Source: Neptunomonas antarctica (GTDB lineage Bacteria; Pseudomonadota; Gammaproteobacteria; Pseudomonadales; Balneatricaceae). Taken from it: DNA of 64,000 bases. Location of the stretch: positions 1 to 64,000 of the forward strand of contig NZ_LJSI01000021.1 of assembly GCF_001305295.1 (NCBI RefSeq), given 5' to 3'. The notes beneath the pieces were generated by a model that was not told where the DNA came from, searched no databases, and saw nothing but the letters and a program-made list of their open reading frames with translations. The translations under genes were made by a program, and so were the position numbers. Below are positions 44,216 through 55,191 of the stretch, in pieces. How positions within the stretch are numbered: the first letter of the stretch is position 1; the number at the start of each line of letters is the position of its first letter.

Positions 44216-45199
44216 ATGAGTCATGATAATAACCCTCTGCAGGTGCCTGACTTCGGGCCTGCGGATCGTAGCCCCACACCTGCAGTGCTTAAAGTTGACG
44301 TATCTGAAAAAAATAGTCATTCCGAAGCGCCACTTGCCCCTGCTGAAAATAGAGGTGGGGGGTTAATGACTTTTATTCTGGTCTTGCTCACCGCGGTTTC
44401 TGGTGGTTTGGGTTATCTTGGGTTTGGCATGCAGCAAACCATCGTGGCGCAACAGCAGACTCTGGAATCTGCCTCCGAGCGTATTAATGCACTGGAAAAG
44501 TTACTCAATGTTGCCAGCGATAGTGCCGATAAAACGGACCAAACGTTGGCGCAGTTTTTCACCCAGATTACTGATGATGCTGCTGTAAAATATACACTCT
44601 ACGATTCTGAGATTGCTAAATTGTGGGATGTTGCCAATAAACGCAATAAGAACAGCATTGATCTGCTCAGTACTGAGGTGAAAAGCCTGGCTGATCGCGT
44701 TAACCAGACCGATAAAGTCACTACTAAGCTAAATACTGATCAACAAGCACAGTCTGTACGGATAACTAACGCAGAGAAAAGCGCCGCAGCATTAGATCAG
44801 TTAAGTTTACAGTTGTCCGTTTTTGATAAAAAACAGACGGCGTTGATTGCAACGAATAGTCAATTCTCTAAAGATCAGGCGGCTCTGAAAAAATCTGCTT
44901 CAGAAAACACTCAGTCATTAAAGCAAAATATAGCGACATTACAGACGCAAATTGCCATTCTGGATGAAACTCTGGGAGAGGAACAATTGACTCAGCAGGC
45001 TGTGCTTAAAAAATTGGCCAGGCGCTTAAGCATTGTGGAGCAATCACAGAAAAGCGGCGGCGGAAATGTTGAATCCCGGGTTAAAACAAATGAACAAGCG
45101 ATACGTGCAATTGACGGGTCACGCAGACAGATGAATAGTGATTTGATGACACTGAATAAAAAATTAAATGCATTACAGTTGCGTATCGATAAGCGCTAG
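44216..45199 (+). CDS. Single-pass membrane coiled-coil protein, unknown function
   Basis: 327 residues. A cytoplasmic polar N-terminus with prolines, one membrane segment (about 50-70, MTFILVLLTAVSGGLGYLGF), then a long periplasmic stretch rich in Q, K, A and L with heptad patterns to the end (about 75-325). No catalytic motif. It resembles envelope coiled-coil proteins in form only. 20 bases upstream of the GST gene. Confidence 0.8.
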   Translation: MSHDNNPLQVPDFGPADRSPTPAVLKVDVSEKNSHSEAPLAPAENRGGGLMTFILVLLTAVSGGLGYLGFGMQQTIVAQQQTLESASERINALEKLLNVASDSADKTDQTLAQFFTQITDDAAVKYTLYDSEIAKLWDVANKRNKNSIDLLSTEVKSLADRVNQTDKVTTKLNTDQQAQSVRITNAEKSAAALDQLSLQLSVFDKKQTALIATNSQFSKDQAALKKSASENTQSLKQNIATLQTQIAILDETLGEEQLTQQAVLKKLARRLSIVEQSQKSGGGNVESRVKTNEQAIRAIDGSRRQMNSDLMTLNKKLNALQLRIDKR

Positions 45200-45225
45200 T
45201 TAACGACGTTGTCAGGAAGGTGTTT

Positions 45226-45837
45226 ATGTTGAAAGTGTATGGCAGTGTGTTATCGCGGGCCGCGATTGTGATGGTAACACTTGAAACACTAGGGCTAGAA
45301 TATGAGCTGGTGGACATGGGCACTCGAAGTGAAGCTTCTCAGTCAGATAGCTATCGTCAAATGAATCCGAGCGGTAAAGTGCCAACCTTGCAGGATGGAG
45401 ATTTTGTGCTCTTCGAAACGCAAGCGATACTGTATTACCTTGTCAGAAAGTATGGCAAGGGTCATTTATGGGCGGAGACTCCTGAAGGTGAAGCTAATAT
45501 TCTGCGCTGGTCGCTATTTGTCAGTAATCAGCTTGAAGTGCCGGCGTTAGATCTGTTACTGCAGTATAAGTATTCAGGTGGTAAGCCGGATCAAAGGATA
45601 CAGGATAAAGCCGCGATAGAATTGAATCGTTTTTTACCTGCACTGGAAAGCGAATTGGAAGGGCAGGAATACCTTGCCGGCGGTAAAACCATAGCTGATA
45701 TTCATGGTGCCATGATACTCAGTTGGGCAAAATTGGGAGGTTTTGATTATACGCGCTATCCAAATATCGATGCCTGGATACGCCGGATTCTGACTTCACC
45801 TGAGAATAAAAAAATTGCAGCGATGGCTCGGCCATAA
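45226..45837 (+). CDS. Glutathione S-transferase family protein
   Basis: 203 residues, start ATG 45226 behind AGGAAGG. Thioredoxin-like N-domain with YGSVLSRAAIVMVTLETLGLEYELVDM and cis-proline VPTLQDGDFVLFETQAILYYL, then the helical C-domain with the GKTIADIHGAM motif. The class cannot be fixed; a Ser in the SRA position may be the active residue. A detoxification or stringent-starvation-like role is possible. Confidence 0.88.
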   Translation: MLKVYGSVLSRAAIVMVTLETLGLEYELVDMGTRSEASQSDSYRQMNPSGKVPTLQDGDFVLFETQAILYYLVRKYGKGHLWAETPEGEANILRWSLFVSNQLEVPALDLLLQYKYSGGKPDQRIQDKAAIELNRFLPALESELEGQEYLAGGKTIADIHGAMILSWAKLGGFDYTRYPNIDAWIRRILTSPENKKIAAMARP

Positions 45838-45920
45838 TTAGGTGTTAAAAAAATTGCGCAATAGTTGATGGCAAGGCAAAATACGCTTTCCTAATATACA
45901 AAGGTTTTAAACACGAACCC

Positions 45921-46481
45921 ATGAGGATTCGAACATTTTTCGCTTTACGGCTAAATAACTCAGTCGTAAGGCAGTTGGCTGATCATGCTGACAGTTTGTG
46001 TGAATATGATCGCAAGTTGGAAGTAAATTGGGTCGATTCTGACCATTATCATTTAACATTGTGCTTTCTGGGTGACACTGCATTAGAGCAGGTCGAGCAG
46101 CTGGAAATATTAACGAAAAAACAGTTAAAGGATGAGCGGTCATTTCAGGTGTGTCTTGCCAAAGTAAGTTATTACGAAATCAGCCAACGGCTGTCATTAA
46201 TAGCGGCATTGCCTGCTGAAAATGAAGCGTTAAAGTCGTTACAAAAAAGTGTGGCGAACATGGTTAAAACGGCAGGGATAAAGAGCGATCTTGCTGATTT
46301 TAAACCGCATATCACCTTAGGAAAGCTACCTAACACAAACAAGCTTAAGCACCCGAAAAAGTGGCCTGAACTGAATTTGCATAGTTTGGCAGATTCTGTG
46401 GTTCTACTACAGAGTAAGCAAGGCGAACATGGCTCCGTTTATACGCCATTGTTCGAAGTCGATCTACAGGATCTCGCCTGA
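45921..46481 (+). CDS. thpR: RNA 2',3'-cyclic phosphodiesterase ThpR
   Basis: 186 residues of the LigT/2H phosphoesterase family. The two catalytic HxTx motifs are H44-LT-L and H130-IT-L, at the expected distance. It hydrolyses 2',3'-cyclic phosphate RNA ends (formerly called 2'-5' RNA ligase). ATG 45921; ribosome site weak. No linkage with neighbours beyond orientation. Confidence 0.92.
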   Translation: MRIRTFFALRLNNSVVRQLADHADSLCEYDRKLEVNWVDSDHYHLTLCFLGDTALEQVEQLEILTKKQLKDERSFQVCLAKVSYYEISQRLSLIAALPAENEALKSLQKSVANMVKTAGIKSDLADFKPHITLGKLPNTNKLKHPKKWPELNLHSLADSVVLLQSKQGEHGSVYTPLFEVDLQDLA

Positions 46482-46535
46482 CGTTTTATTTAAATTCCAA
46501 GCAACAGCCAGACAAGTGTCGAGTAGGTATGCCGT

Positions 46536-47903
46536 ATGCGAACCCCTGAATTATTGTCTCCGGCAGGGACATTAAAAAATATGAAATATGCATTTGCCTA
46601 TGGGGCGGATGCTGTTTATGCCGGCCAGCCTCGTTACAGCTTGCGAGTGCGTAATAACGACTTCAATATGGAAAACCTGGCTGAGGGAATTGATTACGCA
46701 CACCGGTTAAATAAAAAGTTTTTTCTGGCCAGTAATATTCTGCCGCACAATAGTAAGCTGACGACCTATATTGATGATTTACGTCCGATAATTGCTATGG
46801 GGCCGGATGCGATTATTATGTCGGATCCTGGTTTAATTATGCTGGTAAAAGAGCAATTCCCGGATATTCCGATTCATCTGTCTGTGCAAGCTAATACGAT
46901 GAACTGGGCGGCAGTTAAGTTTTGGCATCAGGCGGGTATCGAACGTGTGATTCTGTCGCGAGAGCTGTCGCTGGATGAAGTCGCTGAGATTCGCCAGCGT
47001 TGTCCTGAGATGGAGATTGAAGTTTTTGTACATGGTGCGTTATGTATCGCTTATTCAGGCCGTTGTTTGTTATCCGGTTATATTAATAAACGTGATCCGA
47101 ATCAGGGTGCTTGTACTAATACTTGTCGTTGGAAGTATGATGCACATGAAGCGAAACAGGATGATTCGGGAGATATTATACCGGTTCAGTCTTTTGATCC
47201 GGCAACGAATCAGGTCCAGCCAGCGTTAGGGCTAGGCGCGCCTTCCGATAAAATATTCCTGTTACAGGAAGAAACACGCCCGGGTGAATTCATGCCAGCG
47301 TTCGAGGATGAGCATGGTACCTATATCATGAACTCTAAAGACCTGCGTGCTATCCAGCATGTACACAAGCTGGCGGCAATGGGTGTGGACTCACTGAAAA
47401 TTGAAGGCCGTACCAAGTCTCACTATTATGCTGCGCGTACGGCTCAGGCTTACCGTAAAGCGATTGATGATGCGGTGGCAGGCAAGCCTTTTGATATGGG
47501 GTTGATGGACGAGTTGGAGAATCTGGCGAGCCGTGGCTTTACCGAAGGCTTCTATCGCCGTCATGTCCATGATGAGTATCAGAATTATGAAAATGGTCAC
47601 TCTATTGGAGTGCATCAACAGTTTGTCGGTGAAGTGACGAACCACAACCCAGACAGTGGGATGATGACAATCGAAGTGAAAAACCATTTCAAAAAGGGCG
47701 ATACACTTGAATTGATGACTCCGTCTGGTAATCGGAAATTCACATTGGATGCTATGATCAATAAACGCGGTGAGTCGGTCGATGTGGCGCCGGGCTCTGG
47801 TCATGTGATGCAGATTCCTATCGATATTGATGTCGATATGACCTACGCATTGTTGATGCGTGATCTGCCTAATGCTCCTGGCGCTGGCTCAGCCGGCAAA
47901 TAA
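46536..47903 (+). CDS. trhP: Peptidase U32 family tRNA hydroxylation protein TrhP (YegQ)
   Basis: 455 residues. N-terminal ELLSPAGTLKNMKYAFAYGADAVY, central IEVFVHGALCIAYSGRC with further cysteines (GACTNTCRW) and the C-terminal beta-barrel domain fit YegQ/TrhP. In E. coli it takes part in prephenate-dependent 5-hydroxyuridine formation at tRNA position 34. The cysteines probably bind an iron-sulfur cluster. Not a true peptidase despite its name. Confidence 0.94.
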   Translation: MRTPELLSPAGTLKNMKYAFAYGADAVYAGQPRYSLRVRNNDFNMENLAEGIDYAHRLNKKFFLASNILPHNSKLTTYIDDLRPIIAMGPDAIIMSDPGLIMLVKEQFPDIPIHLSVQANTMNWAAVKFWHQAGIERVILSRELSLDEVAEIRQRCPEMEIEVFVHGALCIAYSGRCLLSGYINKRDPNQGACTNTCRWKYDAHEAKQDDSGDIIPVQSFDPATNQVQPALGLGAPSDKIFLLQEETRPGEFMPAFEDEHGTYIMNSKDLRAIQHVHKLAAMGVDSLKIEGRTKSHYYAARTAQAYRKAIDDAVAGKPFDMGLMDELENLASRGFTEGFYRRHVHDEYQNYENGHSIGVHQQFVGEVTNHNPDSGMMTIEVKNHFKKGDTLELMTPSGNRKFTLDAMINKRGESVDVAPGSGHVMQIPIDIDVDMTYALLMRDLPNAPGAGSAGK

Positions 47904-47948
47904 TATTATCGATATAAAAGTGCCGTTGAGCACCTTTTTTAGCGGCTT

Positions 47949-48815
47949 ATGACGAATATCAGAAAAGATAAATATAAATTTAGCCAGGCACTCCGGCCTT
48001 TTTCTTTTGCGGTTGCACTCGTTGCGTGCGGCGCAGGGTTATCACTGGCGTGGGTTGATGGCAGCCATGATCCGGTCAAAACTCTGCTGGTGCTACTCGG
48101 TGGGGTTTTGCTGCAGGCGGGTGTTAATCTGATTAATGATTATTCTGACCTCAGTGAAAATGTCGCTTTAAATTCGATTCAGGCACTCGCCATTAAGCGA
48201 AACTTTCGGATTGGGCTTATCTGCTTTGTGATGGCCACCTGTATTGGTGTGTGGTTTGTTTATCAGGTGGGTGCTGCCTTTCTTGTTTTATGCTTTGCTG
48301 GGTTGATCGGAGCGTTGGGGTACACCTTAAAGCCGCTGAACTATAAAAGCCGTGGTTTGGGTGTAATACTGGTTTTCTGGTTGATGGGTGTCTTGATGGT
48401 GGTTGGAAGCTATCTGGCGCTAGCAGGGCAGTGGAATAGTGATGTTGTTTTGTTCAGCATCCCCATCAGTTTGTTAGTTTCTCTGCTGTTATTAAGTAAT
48501 GAATTAAGAGATTTTGAAGCTGATAGAAAAGCACATATACACACTCTGGTTGTGCGTATGGGTTACGCTAAAGGCCGTTTACTTTATAAGCTGATTATAT
48601 CTGCTGTGGCACTCAATGTGATCTTACTGGCTTGGTGGTTTAATCAGTTCTGGTTGCTTTCAGCCTTGCTTGCGTTTGTTTTGGTGCCTGGATTATTTAC
48701 TCTGTTACAGGTGGATGCCGCTAAAAGAGGGCCGTTAACATCAGGAAGCGGCCGCTTGTTGCTGGTTTTCGGAGTGTTATTTAATCTCTCGTTACTCTTC
48801 GGGGTTGTTGTCTGA
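47949..48815 (+). CDS. UbiA/MenA-family prenyltransferase
   Basis: 288 residues, about eight membrane segments. The first Asp-rich motif is NDYSDLSEN (near 63), shorter than the usual ND-x-x-D-x-x-x-D, while the second, NELRDFEADRKAHIHTLVVRMG, is well kept and MenA-like. It may prenylate a quinone precursor or make another isoprenoid. No men or ubi genes are close. The missing last Asp in motif one deserves checking. Confidence 0.82.
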   Translation: MTNIRKDKYKFSQALRPFSFAVALVACGAGLSLAWVDGSHDPVKTLLVLLGGVLLQAGVNLINDYSDLSENVALNSIQALAIKRNFRIGLICFVMATCIGVWFVYQVGAAFLVLCFAGLIGALGYTLKPLNYKSRGLGVILVFWLMGVLMVVGSYLALAGQWNSDVVLFSIPISLLVSLLLLSNELRDFEADRKAHIHTLVVRMGYAKGRLLYKLIISAVALNVILLAWWFNQFWLLSALLAFVLVPGLFTLLQVDAAKRGPLTSGSGRLLLVFGVLFNLSLLFGVVV

Positions 48816-49003
48816 TCTCTTCTCTGTTTCTCCGCACGACTGCGAGGATGCAGAAGGTAGAGCAACGCAGGAGCCGTTGCCGTGTAGAGTAGCGTTAAGT
48901 CCGACCGGCTGCTAGTGTGTAGATGACAGGCCAGAAAGTGGCTAACTGTATTGAAATATCGAGTCAATACAATGTCATGACGCGGTAATCACAGGAGGTG
49001 GCG

Positions 49004-49915
49004 ATGCAATTCACTCTACGAGCAAATAAGCCTTTAGCTGAAGAGATTCGGCGTATTGCTTTTGAACAACTCGACGGAATAGATAAGCAGCTCACGCTAC
49101 TGACACATGATCGCCAGGATGCGATTCATGAAATGCGCAAGCATATTAAAAGAATACGCGCCTTGTTGCGGTTACTGGGAAATACTTTTGGCAAGCGCCG
49201 TCTGAAAAAAGAGAATCGCCGCTTTCGGGATATGGCAAGACTCTTTGCTTTGCATCGCGATGAAGATGCCCAGCTTGAAACATTTGAACGTTTAACGCCG
49301 CGATTAATAGATACCTTTCCTGAAGTTGATTTTCAACAGTGCCGTGCGGTTCTGATCTCTCGTCAGCACAAAGCAGTAGAACAGAGCGTCAAGCAGCAGA
49401 CCAAAAGTGCACAGAAAATGCTAGTAAAAGCACGCAAAGCGATTGCTGCGGCGCCGCTTAACGTGACGCATCAACAGTTACGTAAACATTTTATACAGAC
49501 GTCTAAGCAAGCGCGGCATGCCTTTACGCTAGCAGTGAATGATCCTGTAGAGGATCATTTTCACGAGTGGCGGAAATGCATAAAGGATCTACTTTATCAA
49601 AGTGAATTATTGAAAAAGATTTGCTTATCGAAGAAGAGTGGCTTGCTAAAAAAGGGTATCTCGTTAAAAAACAGTAGCTCGGATATATCAAAAAAATATC
49701 GTATTCGTTTGGATCAGCTGGCTGAAATGCTAGGTGATTATAATGATATCTGCGAAATGCTCGTGCGGAGCAAAATGGAACCACAGTGGTTGGGTGACGG
49801 AATGAGTGAGGGCGCGCTGGAAGTTTTTTTAGAGGACTACCTTAAAGAGTTGGAACATCAGACCACGCAGTTAGGATTATCTATTTTCAGGCCGGATCGA
49901 CATCTGCACGATTGA
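49004..49915 (+). CDS. CHAD domain-containing protein
   Basis: 303 residues, start ATG 49004 behind CACAGGAGG. Conserved His and basic residues (DAIHEMRKHIKRIRALLRLL; FHEWRKCIKDLLYQ) define the CHAD fold, an all-helical domain that binds polyphosphate. A CYTH domain is absent. With ppk2 in the same window, a polyphosphate link is reasonable, though they are 28 kb apart. Confidence 0.88.
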   Translation: MQFTLRANKPLAEEIRRIAFEQLDGIDKQLTLLTHDRQDAIHEMRKHIKRIRALLRLLGNTFGKRRLKKENRRFRDMARLFALHRDEDAQLETFERLTPRLIDTFPEVDFQQCRAVLISRQHKAVEQSVKQQTKSAQKMLVKARKAIAAAPLNVTHQQLRKHFIQTSKQARHAFTLAVNDPVEDHFHEWRKCIKDLLYQSELLKKICLSKKSGLLKKGISLKNSSSDISKKYRIRLDQLAEMLGDYNDICEMLVRSKMEPQWLGDGMSEGALEVFLEDYLKELEHQTTQLGLSIFRPDRHLHD

Positions 49916-49958
49916 TTTGGCAATAGAACCTGAAATCAGGCCTGGCTATTAAAATTAA

Positions 49959-50564
49959 TTATTTTTTTGGTTGGATTAACATCTTCACGGTTGTTTTAGC
50001 AATCGCTTCTAAATCGTCACGATTCACATAGATACCATCATTAAATAACCGGCATAGGCCGTGTAAGGCAGCCCAACTGGCTTGTGCTATACGCAGAGCC
50101 GGTTCGTTGCGGTCAAATAAATCTTGTTGCTGTAATTGTGCGATCCATTCCACCCATCTCCTGAAACTGCTTTTCGAGATTGTTTTTAACGATTCGGTCG
50201 GCTTACCTGTTTTCCATATTTCACGGCCAAACATTAAGTCATACGTTTCTGGATGCTCATTCGCAAAGCGGATATAGGTCAGCACATAGTGCTCAAACAG
50301 CGCCGCCGCTGAGAAGTCAGGATAGTCTGCCGGCATCTGTTTTACGGTAAGGTCCTGCAATAAAAAACCTTGTTCAGCAATCGCGCAAAGTAATGCGTTC
50401 TTATCTTTAAAGTGGTGGTAGGGCGCGGTTCTCGACACGCTGACCTGGTCGGCCAGTTTTCTCATAGACAGGGACTCGACACCGCCACCGCGAATAATAT
50501 CTGTCGCTGTATCTACTAATGTTTTACGCAGATCACCATGGTGGTAGGACTTTTTATCTTTCAT
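49959..50564 (-). CDS. TetR-family repressor
   Basis: About 201 residues. I start at 50564 (MKDKKSYHHGDLRKTL), the normal N-terminus of this subfamily, not 50606. Helix-turn-helix: VESLSMRKLADQVSVSRTAPYHHF. It is divergent from the dienoyl-CoA isomerase and fadH genes, with two palindromes between, so it probably represses them and itself, relieved by an acyl-CoA. Confidence 0.9.
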   Translation of the reverse strand: MKDKKSYHHGDLRKTLVDTATDIIRGGGVESLSMRKLADQVSVSRTAPYHHFKDKNALLCAIAEQGFLLQDLTVKQMPADYPDFSAAALFEHYVLTYIRFANEHPETYDLMFGREIWKTGKPTESLKTISKSSFRRWVEWIAQLQQQDLFDRNEPALRIAQASWAALHGLCRLFNDGIYVNRDDLEAIAKTTVKMLIQPKK

Positions 50565-50612
50565 ATTATCTTTGATCTTCTTTAATAATAGGGCGGAATT
50601 TACCAAGCTATC

Positions 50613-50659
50613 TTGACAGTGTCAAAATAGAATATTATCTTGACGCTGTCCAGATAATA
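50613..50659. promoter_or_regulatory. Paired TetR operators
   Basis: Two related palindromes: TTGACAGTGTCAA (50613-50625) and a longer one at 50633-50659 with arms TATTATCT/AGATAATA around TTGACGCTGTCCA. Both share TTGAC-N3-GTC. They lie between divergent tetR and the isomerase gene, where a TetR protein normally binds. Confidence 0.8.
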
Positions 50660-50687
50660 AAAACGGTAATACAATAAGGGAATTCTG

Positions 50688-51530
50688 ATGCGCTACCAGA
50701 CCTTCGAACTGACGCTGACAGGCAAAATTGCACACCTGCGATTGAACCGTCCGGATGCCTACAACTCGATGAATCGCGATTTTTGGCATGAATTTCCTAC
50801 CGCTATTCGTGAGCTTGATGATACGGCGGATGCGCGTGTGCTATTGATTTCCTCCAGCGGCAAGCATTTTAGTGCAGGTATGGATCTGGAAATTTTTTCT
50901 AAGCCAGATCCACAGATGTTTAACGGCGAGGCAGGGCGAAGGGCGGAAGCAATGCGTCGTTTGGTTCAACAGTTGCAAGCCTGTTTCTCGGTTCTGGAAG
51001 ACATAAGAATACCGGTGATCACCGCTATACAAGGAGGCTGTATTGGCGGCGCGCTGGATTTGGTATGCGCTAGCGATATGCGTTATTGCAGCGCCGACGC
51101 ATTTTTTACCGTAAAAGAGACGGAGCTGGGCATGACCGCTGATTTAGGCACACTACAGCGTTTGCCGCAGTTAATAGCACCGGGTCTGGCGCGTGAACTG
51201 GCCTATACCGGACGTAAGATGCTGGCAACAGAAGCCGTGACGAGTGGTTTTGTTAATCAGGTTTATACGGATCAGGAGCAAATGCTGGAAGGCGTTATGG
51301 CGATAGCCGCTCTCATCGCGGAGCGATCCCCTTTAGCCGTGACAGGGTGTAAGCAAATGATTAATTACGCGCGTGATCACAGCACCGCTGATAGCCTGAG
51401 TTATATGGCGACATGGCAAGCAGGTATGTTTCAGCCTGCCGATATGATGCAAACCTTTGCTGCGAAAATGTCGGGTAAAAAGCCTGACTTTGAAAGTTTA
51501 CGACCGATAGTCGCTGCGTTTCAGAAATAA
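50688..51530 (+). CDS. Delta(3,5)-Delta(2,4)-dienoyl-CoA isomerase-like crotonase
   Basis: 280 residues of the enoyl-CoA hydratase superfamily. HFSAGMDL and QGGCIGGALDL form the oxyanion hole. Three acidic residues, D124, E144 and D152, sit with the spacing (20, 8) of the catalytic Asp/Glu/Asp of rat dienoyl-CoA isomerase, and the block ETELGMTADLGTLQRLP fits that enzyme better than a hydratase. It would handle odd-position double bonds in beta-oxidation, together with FadH next door. Confidence 0.87.
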   Translation: MRYQTFELTLTGKIAHLRLNRPDAYNSMNRDFWHEFPTAIRELDDTADARVLLISSSGKHFSAGMDLEIFSKPDPQMFNGEAGRRAEAMRRLVQQLQACFSVLEDIRIPVITAIQGGCIGGALDLVCASDMRYCSADAFFTVKETELGMTADLGTLQRLPQLIAPGLARELAYTGRKMLATEAVTSGFVNQVYTDQEQMLEGVMAIAALIAERSPLAVTGCKQMINYARDHSTADSLSYMATWQAGMFQPADMMQTFAAKMSGKKPDFESLRPIVAAFQK

Positions 51531-51576
51531 CTATTATAACGACTGCTTTACATAATCGAGCCCGACTAAAAAATAA

Positions 51577-53613
<2,037 letters not shown>

Positions 53614-53697
53614 CGGCTATGGATCAACAGACTGGCTACTGCTACCATGTCACGCATTGGTTATATACGATCAGGCGGCTATGCCGAAGGAAATTAC

Positions 53698-54309
53698 ATG
53701 GACGAGTATCTGCTCTATATAACTATTGCGGCTGTTACAATCGCAAGCCCTGGCCCTGGGATTATATTGACGATTGCTAATTCATTAAGATATGGCTTTG
53801 TCGGTGCCATTGTAGGTATTTTGGGTGTCGCTTTGGGAGGGCTCTGCGTTGCCATTGTTTCAGCAACGAGCTTGGCGGCCCTCCTATCAACATCAGCACT
53901 AGCGTTCATCATTCTTAAGTATGCGGGCGCTGCTTATCTTATTTATCTTGGAATTAAACTTTGGCGGTCAGCCCCAACATTCACCACTGATAGTATGCAT
54001 AAAGATAAAACCAGTTTTCAACGGTTCATTGAAGGTCTATCAATAACCTTGCTGAATCCAAAACCAATTTTCTTTTTTATGTCACTGTTTCCTCAGTTTA
54101 TAAACCCGCAACAAGGTTATGTCAGTCAATTTATTTTGCTCTCCTTAACATTCAGTTGTCTAATCGTAGTGATTCACTGCGTATATGGAATTTCCGCAAG
54201 CTTTGCAAGGTCAAAGCTGAGTTCGCCTGGAGCCGGTAGCGCCATAAATAAGTCGATTGGCGGAGTTTTTGTGTGCTTCGGAATTGGATTGGCGACATCG
54301 GGCAAATAG
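53698..54309 (+). CDS. LysE/RhtB-family amino-acid exporter
   Basis: 203 residues, start ATG 53698 (MDEYLLYITIAAVTIASPGPG) behind GAAGG. Six membrane segments, with SPGPG and NPKPIFFFMSLFPQF motifs of the family. It exports an amino acid or homoserine lactone-like compound; substrate unknown. It reads slightly AT-richer than its neighbours. Confidence 0.9.
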   Translation: MDEYLLYITIAAVTIASPGPGIILTIANSLRYGFVGAIVGILGVALGGLCVAIVSATSLAALLSTSALAFIILKYAGAAYLIYLGIKLWRSAPTFTTDSMHKDKTSFQRFIEGLSITLLNPKPIFFFMSLFPQFINPQQGYVSQFILLSLTFSCLIVVIHCVYGISASFARSKLSSPGAGSAINKSIGGVFVCFGIGLATSGK

Positions 54310-54438
54310 GTGTGAAAAAGCAGACCTAAACTATGGCTCTGATGACTAAATATCATGAAGCGAGTATCAGTAATCAGGATCTGCTGTTAAACGCTTAAGC
54401 TCTCATTTTAGTTGAAATGAAAAGTGACACGAGCCGAG

Positions 54439-55125
54439 TTATTGAAAGCACTGTATTTCGTCAGTGCTTAAATAGCGCCATGTGCCTGGGGCAATATTTA
54501 AACTGACATCACCGATTTTTTCCCGGTGCAGGCTAACAACCCGGTTGCCCACGGCCGCAAACATACGTTTTACTTGATGGTGTTTGCCTTCAGTGATGGT
54601 GAGCAGCACCTCTTTATCGCTTATTATTTCTAACGTGGCAGGCAAGGTGAGTGCTTTTTCTCCCTGTAATTGGACTCCTTGTTCAAACCTGGAGGCAATA
54701 TCAGCAGCAATGGCGTTACGTAAACCCACGCGGTAGACTTTTTTACATTGCTGTTTCGGCGTAATAATATTGTATGACCAGCGGCCGTCATCTGTTATTA
54801 ACACTAAGCCGGTGGTATCTGCATCTAAACGCCCGGCTATGTGCAGATCAAAGGCTTTATCGACATCAACCAGATGTAACAACGATGGATAAACCTGATC
54901 GGCATTGGAGCAAATCGTATTGAGCGGTTTATGCATCATGATATAGCGCGAGGCGCGTGCGGTAAGTAATTTGCCATTAAGAGTAATGTGGTTGTTTTCA
55001 TGTACCTGAGTGGCGGCATCTGTTACCACTTCAGCATTGACGCTCACGTTTCCTTCACTAAGCCATTTGATAGCGTCGGCTCGGCTTAATTCGGTGCTTT
55101 TACAAATGAATTTATCAAGGCGCAT
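54439..55125 (-). CDS. rsuA: 16S rRNA pseudouridine516 synthase RsuA
   Basis: 228 residues. N-terminal S4 domain MRLDKFICKSTELSRADAIKWL, then the pseudouridine synthase core with HIAGRLDADTTGLVLITDDG bearing catalytic Asp, and GKHHQVKRMFAAVGNRV. RsuA and related family members are hard to tell apart, but length and motifs fit RsuA. Confidence 0.92.
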   Translation of the reverse strand: MRLDKFICKSTELSRADAIKWLSEGNVSVNAEVVTDAATQVHENNHITLNGKLLTARASRYIMMHKPLNTICSNADQVYPSLLHLVDVDKAFDLHIAGRLDADTTGLVLITDDGRWSYNIITPKQQCKKVYRVGLRNAIAADIASRFEQGVQLQGEKALTLPATLEIISDKEVLLTITEGKHHQVKRMFAAVGNRVVSLHREKIGDVSLNIAPGTWRYLSTDEIQCFQ

Positions 55126-55191
55126 GCGTTACTACAGTTAATGGTTAAGGCAATTAATGGATGCTGTATTTAATAATTAACGATCAGTATT